64,000 bases of DNA from an uncultured Paracoccaceae bacterium (GCA_947501025.1 CANMUM010000001.1:62001-126000); one strand, 5' to 3'; positions 16,267-25,847 are shown, counted from the first letter of the stretch. A program made the numbers and translations. The notes: a model not told the origin generated them from the sequence alone.

Positions 16267-17199
16267 TCACGATTTTGCGACAGATGTAGCTGCACGCTTA
16301 AGGCGGTCATTGATTGCCACGCCAACCCCTTCATGAGGTATCGTCGCAATGTGAATTTCTTTTGCGCCCATTTGGTCAAGCTCTTCAAGCATAGAGAATA
16401 AATTGGATGCCGCTTCTTGAAGATTGCGGCTTGGGGATAAGTCTCTTGTGCCACCTGTGCCAAATCCAAGCTGAACCTCGCCTTTTTGAGAATGTAAAAC
16501 AAGCTTTGTTTTCGGCGCATAATGGCGAAGAAGTTGGCCAGGTGATTGAGGTGTTTTTGCGGTGGTCACTTCACTGACTTTAAAACCCAAAACAGCCTCA
16601 ATGTCTTCAAGGGCAATCGCACCATGACGCAAAATTGTGACATCCCCATCACGCACAGCGATAACAGTGCTTTCAAGGCCAAACTTTGTTGGGCCACCAT
16701 CAATGATCATATCGATTTTGTCTTCCATGTCGCGTGCAACATGGCTTGCAAGGGTCGGCGACATACGACCAGAACGATTGGCAGATGGTGCTGCAAGTGG
16801 CGCTCCGACAGCTTCAATGATGGACAACATCCCCTCATGGGCGGGCATCCGAACGGCAAGCGTTTCAAGTCCCGCGCTGACGGCTTGGTCGACCGTACCA
16901 TTTTTTTTCGGAAGCACCAAAGTGAGCGCCCCTGGCCAAAATTTCTCAACGAGCTTTATCGCAAGCATATCAAATTCGACAAGTGTCTTTGCCATCTCAA
17001 TGCTTGATACATGACATATGAGCGGGTTGATCGCAGGGCGGTTCTTCGCAGCGAAGATTTTCTCAACTGCATCTGCATTATCGGCGCGGGCGGCAAGGCC
17101 ATAGACCGTCTCTGTTGGCAAAGCCACAACGCCACCTGAGCGCAGTATATGCGCGGCATCATCAATTTGACGCAAGGTTATGGCTTGAGGCTTCATCAT
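16267..17199 (-). CDS. L-threonylcarbamoyladenylate synthase (Sua5/YwlC/TsaC)
   Basis: A 310-residue enzyme that makes threonylcarbamoyl-AMP from Thr, bicarbonate and ATP for the t6A37 modification of tRNA. The YrdC-like domain (about 10-200) shows GGVVALPTETVYGLAARAD, KNRPAINPLICHV, FWPGALTLVL and APSANRSGRMSPT. After SPGQLLRHYAPKT comes the Sua5-specific C-terminal domain. The partner gene tsaB lies in this window at 43265. It stands alone between a DsbD-like gene and the divergent acyl-CoA dehydrogenase. Confidence 0.93.
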   Translation of the reverse strand: MMKPQAITLRQIDDAAHILRSGGVVALPTETVYGLAARADNADAVEKIFAAKNRPAINPLICHVSSIEMAKTLVEFDMLAIKLVEKFWPGALTLVLPKKNGTVDQAVSAGLETLAVRMPAHEGMLSIIEAVGAPLAAPSANRSGRMSPTLASHVARDMEDKIDMIIDGGPTKFGLESTVIAVRDGDVTILRHGAIALEDIEAVLGFKVSEVTTAKTPQSPGQLLRHYAPKTKLVLHSQKGEVQLGFGTGGTRDLSPSRNLQEAASNLFSMLEELDQMGAKEIHIATIPHEGVGVAINDRLKRAATSVAKS

Positions 17200-17274
17200 T
17201 TGGTCAATGCTTTCTTGTTTTATAAACGATTTCTATTTAGCCTGTGGGTAAATGATATCATCGGGAGACACAAT

Positions 17275-18903
17275 ATGAGTTATCAAGCGCCGCTTCAAGA
17301 CATTCGATTTCAACTTGAACATATTGTGGGATATGATCGCTTAGAAACACAGTTTCCAGATGCCGATATCGAAACAGCAATGATGATGCTCGAACAAGCC
17401 GGCAAAATCGCTCAGGAACAATTTTTGCCATTGCGCCGACCAATGGATCTAGAGCCTATGAAGCTTGTTGGTGATCAGGTTAAATCACCTGAAGGCGTGG
17501 GCGCGGCTCTTAATGTTTTAGGTGAAAGTGGTCTTATCGGCATTGCGGCCTCTGAAGATCATGATGGGTTAGGTTTTCCACTTGTTATGCAGATCGCATC
17601 AAACGAGTTTTTAGCCTCAGCTAATCTTGCCTTGCAACTTTGCCCATTGCTCACACAAGGACAGATTGAAGCACTTGAAGCACATGCCAGTGAGTACATT
17701 AAAGCCGAAATATTGCCCAAACTGATTTCAGGTGAATGGACAGGAACAATGCTTTTAACTGAGCCATCTGCTGGCACGGATGTTGGCGCGCTCAAATCCA
17801 AAGCCACACGCAATAATGATCAAAGCTATTCATTGTATGGTCAAAAAATATTCATCACTTGGGGTGAGCATTCTCATGCGGAAAATATATCTCATCTGGC
17901 ACTTGCTCGTTTGCCCGATGCAGCTGAGGGTGCGAAAGGGATTTCGCTATTTTATGTACCAAAATTTTTGCAAGATGGCGCGCGCAATAAAATCAAATGC
18001 ATTGGGCTTGAACATAAGCTTGGCCTGCATGGTTCGCCGACTTGTGTTATGGAAATGGACGGAGCAAAAGGGTTTTTGGTTGGTGAAGAAAATAATGGCC
18101 TCGCTGCAATGTTCACAATGATGAATAATGCGCGGTTGAATGTCGGCGTTCAAGGTGTGGCGATTGCGGAGGCCGCTTTCCAAGATGCGGCCGATTTTGC
18201 ACGTGAACGTGTGCAAGGCCGCGTGAAAGGCGGCGCGACGGGAAAAATTATTGATCACGCAGATGTTCGCCGTATGCTTCTTGATATGAAAACTAAAGCG
18301 CGTATAGGCCGCGCAATTGCGCTTGATTGTGCGATCGCGCTTGATCTTGGGAAATCAGACCCAATAATGGCCGCGAGAGCGGGGGTGCTTACACCGCTTG
18401 CAAAATCATATGGAACAGATGTGGGTTGCGAGAATGCTCATGAATGCGTGCAGGTTTATGGTGGCATGGGTTTTGTTGAAGAAACAGGTGTGGCTCAATA
18501 TTACCGTGACGCGCGCGTGACCCCGATTTATGAAGGTACAAATGGTGTGCAGGCCATGGATTTGGTCGGGCGTAAAATGCAAGATAAAGGGGCTGCGATT
18601 TTTGCACTCATTGAAGAGATGACCCATGCGAGTGAAGATGCAAAAACAGCTTTGCGCAATGCGACGCAATCACTTCTTGAACGTGATATGAATGCGCGAG
18701 GTGCAGATGCTGTGGCCTATCAGCGTGGGTTTGCGTCCGTTCTCGGTTCTCATTATTTGGCGAAGGGTGCCATATCTTCGGATGAATATGCAAAAATATC
18801 AGCTGATTTTAACGCTCGCGAAGTGCCTGCACAAATTGCAAGACTTCAAAGCATTGCCAATGCACCGCGCGATGTCTATGCCTTGAATGCAGAGCAATTT
18901 TAA
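17275..18903 (+). CDS. acyl-CoA dehydrogenase
   Basis: A 542-residue FAD enzyme of the acyl-CoA dehydrogenase family, catalysing the first oxidation of beta-oxidation. Domains in order are an extra N-terminal segment, a helical domain, the FAD-binding MLLTEPSAGTDVGALKSKA, the beta-domain KIFITWGEHSHAENI, and the C-terminal helical domain with VQVYGGMGFVEETGVAQYYRDARVTPIYEGTN. That last stretch includes the Glu of IYEGTN, the likely catalytic base. It belongs to the longer class with a C-terminal extension. The start ATG at 17275 follows GGGAGA; the frame upstream overlaps the Sua5 gene. It is followed 17 bases later by an MBL hydrolase, likely co-transcribed. Confidence 0.93.
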   Translation: MSYQAPLQDIRFQLEHIVGYDRLETQFPDADIETAMMMLEQAGKIAQEQFLPLRRPMDLEPMKLVGDQVKSPEGVGAALNVLGESGLIGIAASEDHDGLGFPLVMQIASNEFLASANLALQLCPLLTQGQIEALEAHASEYIKAEILPKLISGEWTGTMLLTEPSAGTDVGALKSKATRNNDQSYSLYGQKIFITWGEHSHAENISHLALARLPDAAEGAKGISLFYVPKFLQDGARNKIKCIGLEHKLGLHGSPTCVMEMDGAKGFLVGEENNGLAAMFTMMNNARLNVGVQGVAIAEAAFQDAADFARERVQGRVKGGATGKIIDHADVRRMLLDMKTKARIGRAIALDCAIALDLGKSDPIMAARAGVLTPLAKSYGTDVGCENAHECVQVYGGMGFVEETGVAQYYRDARVTPIYEGTNGVQAMDLVGRKMQDKGAAIFALIEEMTHASEDAKTALRNATQSLLERDMNARGADAVAYQRGFASVLGSHYLAKGAISSDEYAKISADFNAREVPAQIARLQSIANAPRDVYALNAEQF

Positions 18904-18920
18904 AACTGAGGATCAGCAAA

Positions 18921-19946
18921 ATGCGCCCGAGCTACCCATTTGAAGCCCCCGAAAACGGTGAAGCTATCGAGATTGCTGAAAATCTATATTGGGCCAGATT
19001 GCCCCTTCCAATGGCGCTTGATCATATCAATATCTATTGGTTTGTGGATGATGATGGTGTGACGATTGTGGATACAGCGCTTAATATACCTTTTATCAAA
19101 GAGATCTGGGAAAAGTTGATCGCCAAACATATCGCGCCGCGTCCGATTAAACGTGTGCTATTGACGCATTATCATCCAGATCATTCTGGACTCGTCGGCT
19201 GGTTTATGCGTGAACATGGTGCGGAACTTTGGACGAGCCGCATGACATATCTTCTCACAAGAATGCTGCTTCTTGATGTGCAAGAGCGCCCAAGTGAACA
19301 TCATGCGCGCCATTGGGCGCGGGTTGGCTATGATGCGGATTGGATTGAAGATCGTATGAATAAACGGCCATTTAATTTCATCGATAGCGTCGAAATGCTG
19401 CCCCTTGGTTTTCGCACGGTTTTTGAAAATGAAGAGCTAACCCTCGGAGGCCGCAAATGGACGGTTCGTTTTGGACAAGGTCACGCGCCTGATCACGTCA
19501 CTTTATGGAATGACGATTTTGTTTTGATCGGCGATCAATGTTTGCCAGCTATAACCCCCGTGATATCGGTTTTTCCGACCGAACCCAATGCAGACCCGCT
19601 GCGTGAATTTACCAATGTTTGCGAGGCCATGGCAGAGGTCGCAACAGACGAACAGCTATTCCTTTGCGGGCATAATCGGCCATTTTACGGCGGTAAATCT
19701 CGTTTGATCGCATTGGCAAACCATCATCACCAGACCCTTGATGCATTACGAATTGCTCTCAAAGAGCCCAAAACGATGATTGAATGTTATAAAATTCTCT
19801 TTAAGCGGCCGATCACTTCGCAAAATGAGGGATTTGCAATCTCAGAAGCCGCTGCGCATTTTAATCATCTCGAACAACTTGGAGAGATTTCGCCAAGTAT
19901 TGGCTCTGATGGCATTACGCGCTGGCAACTGACGAGTAAGATTTGA
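18921..19946 (+). CDS. MBL-fold metallohydrolase
   Basis: A 341-residue zinc hydrolase with the HxHxDH-type site LTHYHPDHSG at about residues 82-90 (H83, H85, D87, H88) plus FGQGHAPDH and LFLCGHNRPF supplying the later ligands. The C-terminal part (ALKEPKTMIECYKILFKRPIT) is the winged-helix-like extension of LACTB2-type hydrolases. The substrate is not readable. It follows the acyl-CoA dehydrogenase by 17 bases, so a role in acyl or thioester metabolism is conceivable but unproven. Confidence 0.88.
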   Translation: MRPSYPFEAPENGEAIEIAENLYWARLPLPMALDHINIYWFVDDDGVTIVDTALNIPFIKEIWEKLIAKHIAPRPIKRVLLTHYHPDHSGLVGWFMREHGAELWTSRMTYLLTRMLLLDVQERPSEHHARHWARVGYDADWIEDRMNKRPFNFIDSVEMLPLGFRTVFENEELTLGGRKWTVRFGQGHAPDHVTLWNDDFVLIGDQCLPAITPVISVFPTEPNADPLREFTNVCEAMAEVATDEQLFLCGHNRPFYGGKSRLIALANHHHQTLDALRIALKEPKTMIECYKILFKRPITSQNEGFAISEAAAHFNHLEQLGEISPSIGSDGITRWQLTSKI

Positions 19947-20024
19947 TCGCAGATTGAAGTTGGCGAGCGCTTGACTTTTTAGCACAATTGTTGAAAAAAC
20001 AACCCAACAAGATAGGAAGAAATT

Positions 20025-20159
20025 ATGGCTGATCAAAAACCTGCTACAATCGCAAATGAACAAAGTGAAAATGCTTGGGGATATTTCGTTACATTCTGGA
20101 AATATTTCTTTATTTTATGCATCGCGGCTGTTGTTTTTCTTGCAATCATAGGAACTTAG
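20025..20159 (+). CDS. aa3-type cytochrome c oxidase subunit IV (44 aa)
   Basis: A 44-residue protein with a polar N-terminus (MADQKPATIANEQSENAW) followed by YFVTFWKYFFI and a single membrane helix ending LAIIGT. This is the layout of the bacterial CoxIV family, the small one-helix subunit of aa3 oxidase in Paracoccus and Rhodobacter. Its start has AGGAAGA upstream. It lies between the MBL hydrolase and a Tat-lipoprotein gene, away from the other oxidase genes, as is common in Rhodobacterales. Confidence 0.8.
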   Translation: MADQKPATIANEQSENAWGYFVTFWKYFFILCIAAVVFLAIIGT

Positions 20160-20162
20160 TCA

Positions 20163-20840
20163 GTGAATATGAAAAGACGTGATTTCTTGATAGGCGCTGC
20201 AGGTTCTGCGGCGCTTTTGGGTTGTGTGAAAGATGATTATCGCCGCGCAAGCATTGAAGAAGTGCGCAATGCATTTTATCATCATGAAGGCCCATCATAT
20301 ATTACGCTTTTGTCGATGGTTGCGACAAGCAATGATGTTTCCGAGCATTCAGGATTGCTGATAAGTGGTGATCAACGTGTGCTATATGACCCAGCTGGTA
20401 GCTATGATCCTTCTGAGCAGACAGGCTGGTACGCTCCGCCTCGCAAATATGACATTCATTATGGGATGAATAATCTGGCTGTCGCGCAATATGAAAGATT
20501 CCATGCCCGTTTAGGTTATTATGTATTGCGTCAAACCGTTGAAGTTCCACTTTCCGTTGCCAATTTGGCCATTCGTTTGAGTGAAGAGAAGGGTGAAACT
20601 TTTCAAACGCAATGTGCATCATCTGTATCATGGGTGCTTAAGCAATTGCCCGGTTTTGAAGCCGTTGGACAAACTATGTTGCCAAACAAAATTCGTGAAG
20701 ATTTCATAAGAATACCCAATGTTCAAACGTCTACTTTCCGTGAAAACGATGTGGGACAAAATTATGAAACGGCAAATCTCACTGTTGGCAATCCAGATGA
20801 CATTGCACCGCCGCCAAAGCCTGAATATAATCGCGGGTAA
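20163..20840 (+). CDS. probable Tat-exported lipoprotein of unknown function
   Basis: A 225-residue protein with an N-terminal KRRDFLIGAAGSAALLGC, that is, a twin-arginine motif followed by a lipobox with Cys at about residue 21. The rest is soluble, with SYITLLSMVATSNDVSEHSGLLISG and DQRVLYDPAGSY, then a QTQCASSVSWVLKQLPGFEAVGQTMLP stretch in which Cys and an earlier His could suggest an NlpC/P60 or DUF4105-like hydrolase. That cannot be confirmed. A GTG start at 20163, nine bases after AGGA, is preferred; ATG 20169 is possible. It follows the CoxIV gene by 3 bases. Confidence 0.65.
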   Translation: MNMKRRDFLIGAAGSAALLGCVKDDYRRASIEEVRNAFYHHEGPSYITLLSMVATSNDVSEHSGLLISGDQRVLYDPAGSYDPSEQTGWYAPPRKYDIHYGMNNLAVAQYERFHARLGYYVLRQTVEVPLSVANLAIRLSEEKGETFQTQCASSVSWVLKQLPGFEAVGQTMLPNKIREDFIRIPNVQTSTFRENDVGQNYETANLTVGNPDDIAPPPKPEYNRG

Positions 20841-20864
20841 TAAAATTTATAATAGAAAAACAAA

Positions 20865-20886
20865 AACCCCGCATAATAGCGGGGTT
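20865..20886 (-). terminator. rho-independent terminator of rpsU
   Basis: The perfect 8-bp stem AACCCCGC/GCGGGGTT around ATAATA is followed on the minus strand by TTTTTGTTTTT. It lies 26 bases past the rpsU stop and also shields the convergent lipoprotein gene. Confidence 0.85.
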
Positions 20887-20911
20887 CTGTATTTATAAGA
20901 GAAGGTCTAAA

Positions 20912-21118
20912 TTATAGACCGCCCTCACGCTGAGCTTTTTTACGAGCGAGCTTGCGAGTACGACGAATCGCTTCGTCTTTCTCACGTGCTTTCTTTAGCG
21001 ATGGTTTTTCGAAGTAATCTTTCAATTTCATTTCACGAAAAACGCCTTCACGCTGAAGTTTTTTCTTAAGCGCGCGCATAGCTTGTTCAACATTGTTATC
21101 ACGTACTGATACCTGCAT
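20912..21118 (-). CDS. rpsU: 30S ribosomal protein S21
   Basis: A 68-residue, highly basic protein starting [21 protein letters not shown] and ending [14 protein letters not shown], the standard alphaproteobacterial S21. The start ATG at 21118 with AGG upstream is taken from family length; the open frame continues upstream to 21388 but into the divergent coq9 gene. S21 helps mRNA selection by the small subunit. It shares a short intergenic control region with coq9. Confidence 0.95.
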   Translation of the reverse strand: MQVSVRDNNVEQAMRALKKKLQREGVFREMKLKDYFEKPSLKKAREKDEAIRRTRKLARKKAQREGGL

Positions 21119-21238
21119 CCTATTCACCACCTTCCAAGTAAAAATTTGCACCATTTGTTTCCCGCGAACGAAAAACGAAATAAGAGCAGGAGCGTCCCTA
21201 TAGCAATCTTCGCTGATTCTGTCTAGTGTGATTCTCAA

Positions 21239-21874
21239 ATGGATTATAAAGCTAAAACAGATTTTGAATGGATGATTGAGGATACGCAGACCAGGGTTCT
21301 TGATGCGGTTCTTCCCGATGTGATTTTTGATGGTTGGAGTGACGAAGCTTTCGCACAAGCTCTCAAAAAAGCAGAAATCCCTGAGCAAAATGCCAAGCTT
21401 GCATTTCCACGTGGACTTATTGATTTGGTGTCAGCCTTTCATCGTTTTGCGGATCGTGAAATGCTTGAAGAGTTGCCCAAAAGGATCGGATTGTCGACAT
21501 CCATTGGCAAGAATATCAAAGCCGCGGTTATGTTGCGCTTGGAAATCGCCAATCAGAACAAGGATGCTGTGAGACGCGCAGCAGCATTTTTTGCCTTGCC
21601 CCATCATCTCCCAATAGGAACGGCACTTTTATGGGGAACGGTGGATGAAATATGGAATGCGGTCGGTGTTCATGATCGAGGTTTGTCACATTATACCCGC
21701 CGAGCATCACTTGTGGCGATTTATTCAGCAACATTAATGTTTTGGCTTCAAGATGATGATGGGACACTTAAAGACATAGAAGCATTTCTTGATCGTAGAT
21801 TAGCCGACCAAATGAAAATCGGTAAATTCACATCGACTTTGAAATCTCCATTCCAAAAAAAGACTTCATCATGA
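21239..21874 (+). CDS. coq9: COQ9 family protein (ubiquinone biosynthesis)
   Basis: A 211-residue protein matching the COQ9 / rpsU-divergent family. It opens with a helix-turn-helix-like TetR-type N-terminus ([24 protein letters not shown]), and the C-terminal helical part holds [33 protein letters not shown], the signature region. COQ9 is a lipid-binding protein that presents ubiquinone precursors to COQ7. Divergent from rpsU, as in most alphaproteobacteria. The ATG of the next gene overlaps its stop (ATGA). Confidence 0.9.
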   Translation: MDYKAKTDFEWMIEDTQTRVLDAVLPDVIFDGWSDEAFAQALKKAEIPEQNAKLAFPRGLIDLVSAFHRFADREMLEELPKRIGLSTSIGKNIKAAVMLRLEIANQNKDAVRRAAAFFALPHHLPIGTALLWGTVDEIWNAVGVHDRGLSHYTRRASLVAIYSATLMFWLQDDDGTLKDIEAFLDRRLADQMKIGKFTSTLKSPFQKKTSS

Positions 21875-22839
21875 GATATGTTCATGCCGAAGGGGCAGGC
21901 GGTCCAGAAGTGCTCGTTATCAAAAATGGCCTCATAGCAGAGCCAGCAGCTGGTCAGATACGTATTAAAATTGCATATGCTGGTATCAATCGTCCAGATC
22001 TTATGCAGCGTGCAGGTCTATATCCTGCACCAAAAGGCGCTTCACCAATCCTCGGGCTTGAAGCTTCGGGTGTCGTCGATGGCATTGGAGAAGGGGTCGC
22101 TGCGCATAAGATTGGTGATCAAGTTTGTGCGCTTCTCGCTGGTGGAGGTTATGCGGAATATGCCGTTGTTGATGCGCGTCATGCATTGCCTATTCCAAAA
22201 AATGTGAGCATGAAAGAAGCTGGGGCTATTCCTGAAACTTTTTTCACGGTTTGGAGCAATGTGTTTGATCGCGCGGCATTAAAAGCAGGCGAGAAATTCC
22301 TCGTTCATGGTGGCGCTTCTGGCATTGGAACAGCGGCTATCCAAATGGCCACAGCCATGGGTGCAGAAGTGTTCACAACCGCTGGTAGCGATGAAAAATG
22401 TGCGGCATGTACAAAATTAGGCGCGAAAGCGATTAATTATCACAAGCAAGATTTTTCAGATGTTTTAAAGGATGAAAAAATTGATGTGATCCTTGATATG
22501 GTTGGAGGGGACTATATTGCAAAAAATCTCCGTATTTTGAATACAGAAGGCCGACTTGTGAACATTGCCTATCAAAATGGTTTTAAAGTTGAAGTGAATT
22601 TTCTGCCCGTTATGCTTAAGCGCTTGTCGATAATGGGTTCTACGCTGCGCCCAAGATCCGATGAGGATAAAGCAAAGATTGCACAAAGCCTACAAACCCA
22701 TATTTGGCCGCATCTTGCATCGGGCGACATTAAGCCTCTGATCGATAAGGAATATCCTCTCGAGCATATCGCGCAAGCACATGAATATCTTGAAAAGGGT
22801 GATCATATTGGAAAAATTGTACTTTCAGTGCAATCATAG
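21871..22839 (+). CDS. NAD(P)H quinone oxidoreductase (zinc-free MDR)
   Basis: A 322-residue medium-chain dehydrogenase of the quinone oxidoreductase (PIG3-like) type. The catalytic domain begins [15 protein letters not shown] and has GINRPDLMQRAGLYP. The Rossmann part shows FLVHGGASGIGTAAIQMATAMG (NADPH-binding, about 143-160) and ILDMVGGDYIAKNL. No zinc ligands are seen. It is coupled to coq9 by a 4-base overlap, so a role around quinone chemistry fits. A weak 5-bp hairpin follows the stop. Confidence 0.9.
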   Translation: MRYVHAEGAGGPEVLVIKNGLIAEPAAGQIRIKIAYAGINRPDLMQRAGLYPAPKGASPILGLEASGVVDGIGEGVAAHKIGDQVCALLAGGGYAEYAVVDARHALPIPKNVSMKEAGAIPETFFTVWSNVFDRAALKAGEKFLVHGGASGIGTAAIQMATAMGAEVFTTAGSDEKCAACTKLGAKAINYHKQDFSDVLKDEKIDVILDMVGGDYIAKNLRILNTEGRLVNIAYQNGFKVEVNFLPVMLKRLSIMGSTLRPRSDEDKAKIAQSLQTHIWPHLASGDIKPLIDKEYPLEHIAQAHEYLEKGDHIGKIVLSVQS

Positions 22840-22903
22840 GCCTTTTTTAAGGCTCTCAGAAATTCAATATTGACTCTTTAATTTGAACTGTTAATTCGAT
22901 TGC

Positions 22904-23434
22904 ATGAAAAATAATTTATTGAAATCGATATGTATAATTGGAATGTTTCTGGCTTCATGTGCGTCATTAATTGACGCTCCAGAATCACGGCCAGATGAAC
23001 TCGCTGAAGTCGCCACGACTAGCTCAGGCACACAAAAGACGACCCATCGCTATGGGGCAGGTGCCCAAGAATGCTTGGTTAAGGCTATGTATTTTGAAGC
23101 GCGTGGCACTGGGGAGCGCGGTATGCGTGCTGTTGGCGAGGTTGTTTTGAACCGTTCAGATGATTCAAGATTTCCAAATTCAGCATGTGGTGTGTTGAAC
23201 CAATATTATAACGGAACTTGTCAGTTTAGTTTCATATGTGATGGTGTTGCTGATCGATATCGTGAGCCAAATCAAAAAGCCTTGGCAAACAAAATTGCAA
23301 CTACACTTCTTTATAACCGCGGGAGTGATATTACGAATGGGGCATTATTTTTCCATGCTGCTTCAATGAGTCCAGGTTGGTTTGGGACATTGTCTTCACG
23401 CGGACGGTTTGGGCGACAGCTTTTCTACCGTTAA
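22904..23434 (+). CDS. SleB-type cell wall hydrolase lipoprotein
   Basis: A 176-residue exported lipoprotein with a lipobox FLASC at Cys19, a short linker, and a hydrolase_2 (SleB) domain beginning CLVKAMYFEARGTGERGMRAVGEVVLNR (the catalytic Glu is in YFEARG), then FPNSACGVL and CQFSFICDG, ending FFHAASMSPGW. Members are lytic transglycosylase-like enzymes acting on peptidoglycan. The stop is directly followed by the tdk ATG with no spacer, so the two are likely coupled. Confidence 0.9.
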   Translation: MKNNLLKSICIIGMFLASCASLIDAPESRPDELAEVATTSSGTQKTTHRYGAGAQECLVKAMYFEARGTGERGMRAVGEVVLNRSDDSRFPNSACGVLNQYYNGTCQFSFICDGVADRYREPNQKALANKIATTLLYNRGSDITNGALFFHAASMSPGWFGTLSSRGRFGRQLFYR

Positions 23435-24013
23435 ATGGCAAAACTGTATTTTCACTATTCAACTATGAATGCGGGCAAATCGACGATTTTGCTTCAGGCC
23501 GCTCACAATTATCGTGAGCGGGGCATGGATGTTTATTTGCTGACAGCGAATTTCGACAATCGCTCAGGTGGGGCAAAGATTGCATCACGCATCGGAATTG
23601 AATCTGATGCAGATGTATATGCGCCCGAAGATGATTTATTTGAAAAAATTGAATTGCGGATTGCTCAAGGTGACTGCGCATGCGTGTTTGTTGATGAAGC
23701 TCAGTGGCTCTCTAAAACGCAAGTCTGGCAATTGGCGCGTGCGGTTGATGAACTTAATGTGCCGATTATGACCTATGGTCTTCGGGTTGATTTCCAAGGC
23801 AATTTGTTTCCGGGTTCTGCAGCTCTTCTGGCATGGGCGGATGAAATGCGTGAAATTCGTACCATTTGTCATTGTGGTAAGAAAGCGACGATGGTTGTGC
23901 GGCGTGGTGCAGATGGCAAGGCCATGAGAGATGGCCCTCAAGTGCAAGTTGGCGGAAACGAAACCTATGTCTCGCTTTGCCGCCGCCATTTTCGCGAAGA
24001 AATGGGGGTTTAA
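23435..24013 (+). CDS. tdk: thymidine kinase
   Basis: A 192-residue type II (TK1-like) kinase phosphorylating thymidine. It has the P-loop MNAGKST (residues 11-17), the Mg/catalytic DEAQ (87-90), the lasso/zinc region with ICHCGKKATMV and SLCRRHF supplying four Cys/His ligands, and the thymidine-binding VQVGGNETYVSLC loop. It begins immediately after the SleB stop and overlaps the convergent dehydrogenase by 4 bases. Confidence 0.95.
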   Translation: MAKLYFHYSTMNAGKSTILLQAAHNYRERGMDVYLLTANFDNRSGGAKIASRIGIESDADVYAPEDDLFEKIELRIAQGDCACVFVDEAQWLSKTQVWQLARAVDELNVPIMTYGLRVDFQGNLFPGSAALLAWADEMREIRTICHCGKKATMVVRRGADGKAMRDGPQVQVGGNETYVSLCRRHFREEMGV

Positions 24014-24909
24014 CTGGCCGATCTAAAGTGTAAGCTTGATGGGCGGCTGGGTATTGGTTCATCACCGCGGTAATCATAAAATCCGCGCTTTGTTTTGCGA
24101 CCAAGCCAGCCAGCTTCCACATATTTAGTCAGCAGCGGAGAAGGGCGGTATTTGCTGTCCCCAAGCCCATCATATAGGGTCTTCATAATTGCTAGACAGG
24201 TATCGAGGCCAATCAAATCCGCAAGCTCAAATGGACCCATTGGATGGTTGGCGCCAAGTTTCATGGCGCTATCAATACTTGTTACCGTGCCGACACCCTC
24301 TTGAAGCGTATAAACCGCTTCGTTGATCATTGGGATCAAAATACGGTTCACAATAAAGCCTGGGAAATCTTCGGAAAACGCAGTCGTTTTGCCAAGCTTG
24401 TCCACAAGTGCGCTCACGTTTTTGAATGTGTCATCATCTGTTGCAATGCCGCGAATAAGCTCCACAAGTTTCATCACAGGAACAGGATTCATGAAGTGAA
24501 AGCCCATGAACTTTTCTGGGCGGTCGGTCTTTGCGGCAAGACGTGTGATCGAAATGGATGATGTGTTTGAGGTTAGAATTGTATCCTTGCCAACATGTTT
24601 CAGCACGTCTTGAAAAATTTGATTTTTAATGTCTTCATTTTCAGTGGCAGCCTCAATCACAAGCTCAATATCGCTAAAAAGGGCAAGTTCTGTTCCCGTT
24701 TCTATGCGCGCAATTGCATTTGATTTATCAGTTTCAGTGATGATGTCTTTTGAAACTTGGCGCTTCATATTGGCATCGATTTTGCGGGTAGCATTATCAA
24801 GCATTTCTTGGGAAATATCGTGCAGCCGTACATCGAAACCTGCGAGCGCAAAAACATGCGCGATTCCTGTGCCCATTTGGCCAGCGCCAATTATACCAAT
24901 TTTCTGCAT
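24010..24909 (-). CDS. 3-hydroxybutyryl-CoA / 3-hydroxyacyl-CoA dehydrogenase
   Basis: A 299-residue NAD-dependent dehydrogenase with the Rossmann start IGIIGAGQMGTGIAHVFALAGFDV, NTSSISITRLA (catalytic Ser), MGFHFMNPVPVMKLVELIRG (catalytic His), and a C-terminal dimer domain with NRILIPMINEAV and LGANHPMGPFELADLIGLD. It reversibly oxidises 3-hydroxybutyryl-CoA in butyrate or PHB-type metabolism. It lies near etfBA, as usual in this group. The tail FRSAS after the family's normal end is slightly extended. About 200 bases to the next gene hold nothing recognised. Confidence 0.93.
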   Translation of the reverse strand: MQKIGIIGAGQMGTGIAHVFALAGFDVRLHDISQEMLDNATRKIDANMKRQVSKDIITETDKSNAIARIETGTELALFSDIELVIEAATENEDIKNQIFQDVLKHVGKDTILTSNTSSISITRLAAKTDRPEKFMGFHFMNPVPVMKLVELIRGIATDDDTFKNVSALVDKLGKTTAFSEDFPGFIVNRILIPMINEAVYTLQEGVGTVTSIDSAMKLGANHPMGPFELADLIGLDTCLAIMKTLYDGLGDSKYRPSPLLTKYVEAGWLGRKTKRGFYDYRGDEPIPSRPSSLHFRSAS

Positions 24910-25106
24910 ATCATCCTCACTGATTTTTTACAGTTTAGTCGAGTTTGATTGAAATTGCAAAGCTTGGCGATCAAAAGGCTACGCGAATACGCGTTAGCGC
25001 GGTGATTGATGGGCATGGTCGCACGGCCGAAAAAACATCAAATGGCAAACCACATATGGCGGTAATCTTAGTTTGATATAGATTTGAGCTGCTCGAAAGA
25101 AACTGT

Positions 25107-25847
25107 TTACGCTACACGGCCCTTTAACAAAGCCTGTGCCCATTCGTAACTGCCGTTTTTTTCGGCCAGCTTAATCATTCTTGATGCGTCATATGAAACA
25201 GCATGAAGGCTGGTTTGCCAAATGCCATTTATATTTTCGATGATTGCATATCGGGCTTCTGGTGAGCCTGTTTCACAACGATGTGGGAAAGGTGTTTCGT
25301 CACTATAGGCGGGACAGCCAACAGAACCTGGATTAATGATCAACTGAGTACCATTTGAAACAACACGAGGAATATGGGTATGGCCACATAAGATGATTTG
25401 AGAATTGATATTACCTGCCATCTCTGCAATCGCACTCTCGGAGTTTAAGGTAACCGTTCCATCGGATAAAACTTGCTCCAGAAAATAGTCTAAGTCATTA
25501 TGAGGATTGGCGTGACACATAAATATATCTTGAGAATATTGATGTGTACTTGGTTGTGATTTTATCCATTCCATCGCGGTTGCAGGAAGCTGATTATAAG
25601 CGATTTTATCAGAAGTCCCCATCTGGGAAGGGTCGGTTTCAAGAAGTTCGCGCTCATGATTGCCGCGAATAGTCATAAAATCATGAGCCATTAATAGGTC
25701 TGCAGTTTCTGCCGCAGCTAGAGGCCCACTGAAATGGTCACCAAGGTTGAGAATGCCATCAACGGTGTTGCGCTCGATGTCGTTGAGCACAGCTTTTAGC
25801 GCATCTACATTGCCATGAATATCAGCTATAATTGCAAGTTTTGTCAT
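25107..25847 (-). CDS. calcineurin-like metallophosphoesterase
   Basis: A 246-residue phosphoesterase of the YfcE/MJ0936 group. The metal ligands are visible as IADIHGNVDAL (DxH), LNLGDHFSGP (GD), IRGNHERELL (GNHE), a mid-chain FMCHANPHND, and ILCGHTHIPRVV (GHTH), followed by the family's INPGSVGCP. The substrate is unknown; relatives cleave phosphodiesters or phosphoproteins. It stands alone between the dehydrogenase and etfA. Confidence 0.9.
   Translation of the reverse strand: MTKLAIIADIHGNVDALKAVLNDIERNTVDGILNLGDHFSGPLAAAETADLLMAHDFMTIRGNHERELLETDPSQMGTSDKIAYNQLPATAMEWIKSQPSTHQYSQDIFMCHANPHNDLDYFLEQVLSDGTVTLNSESAIAEMAGNINSQIILCGHTHIPRVVSNGTQLIINPGSVGCPAYSDETPFPHRCETGSPEARYAIIENINGIWQTSLHAVSYDASRMIKLAEKNGSYEWAQALLKGRVA

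Noticed and set aside
16546-17014. Long plus-strand frames inside the Sua5 gene
   Set aside because: Antisense shadows of a clear Sua5/YrdC gene.
21119-21388. N-terminally extended S21
   Set aside because: The extension runs into the divergent coq9 gene; the 68-residue form from 21118 is the normal family length.
22840-22853. Terminator after the quinone oxidoreductase
   Set aside because: GCCTT-TTTT-AAGGC is only 5 bp and no T tract follows the stem.
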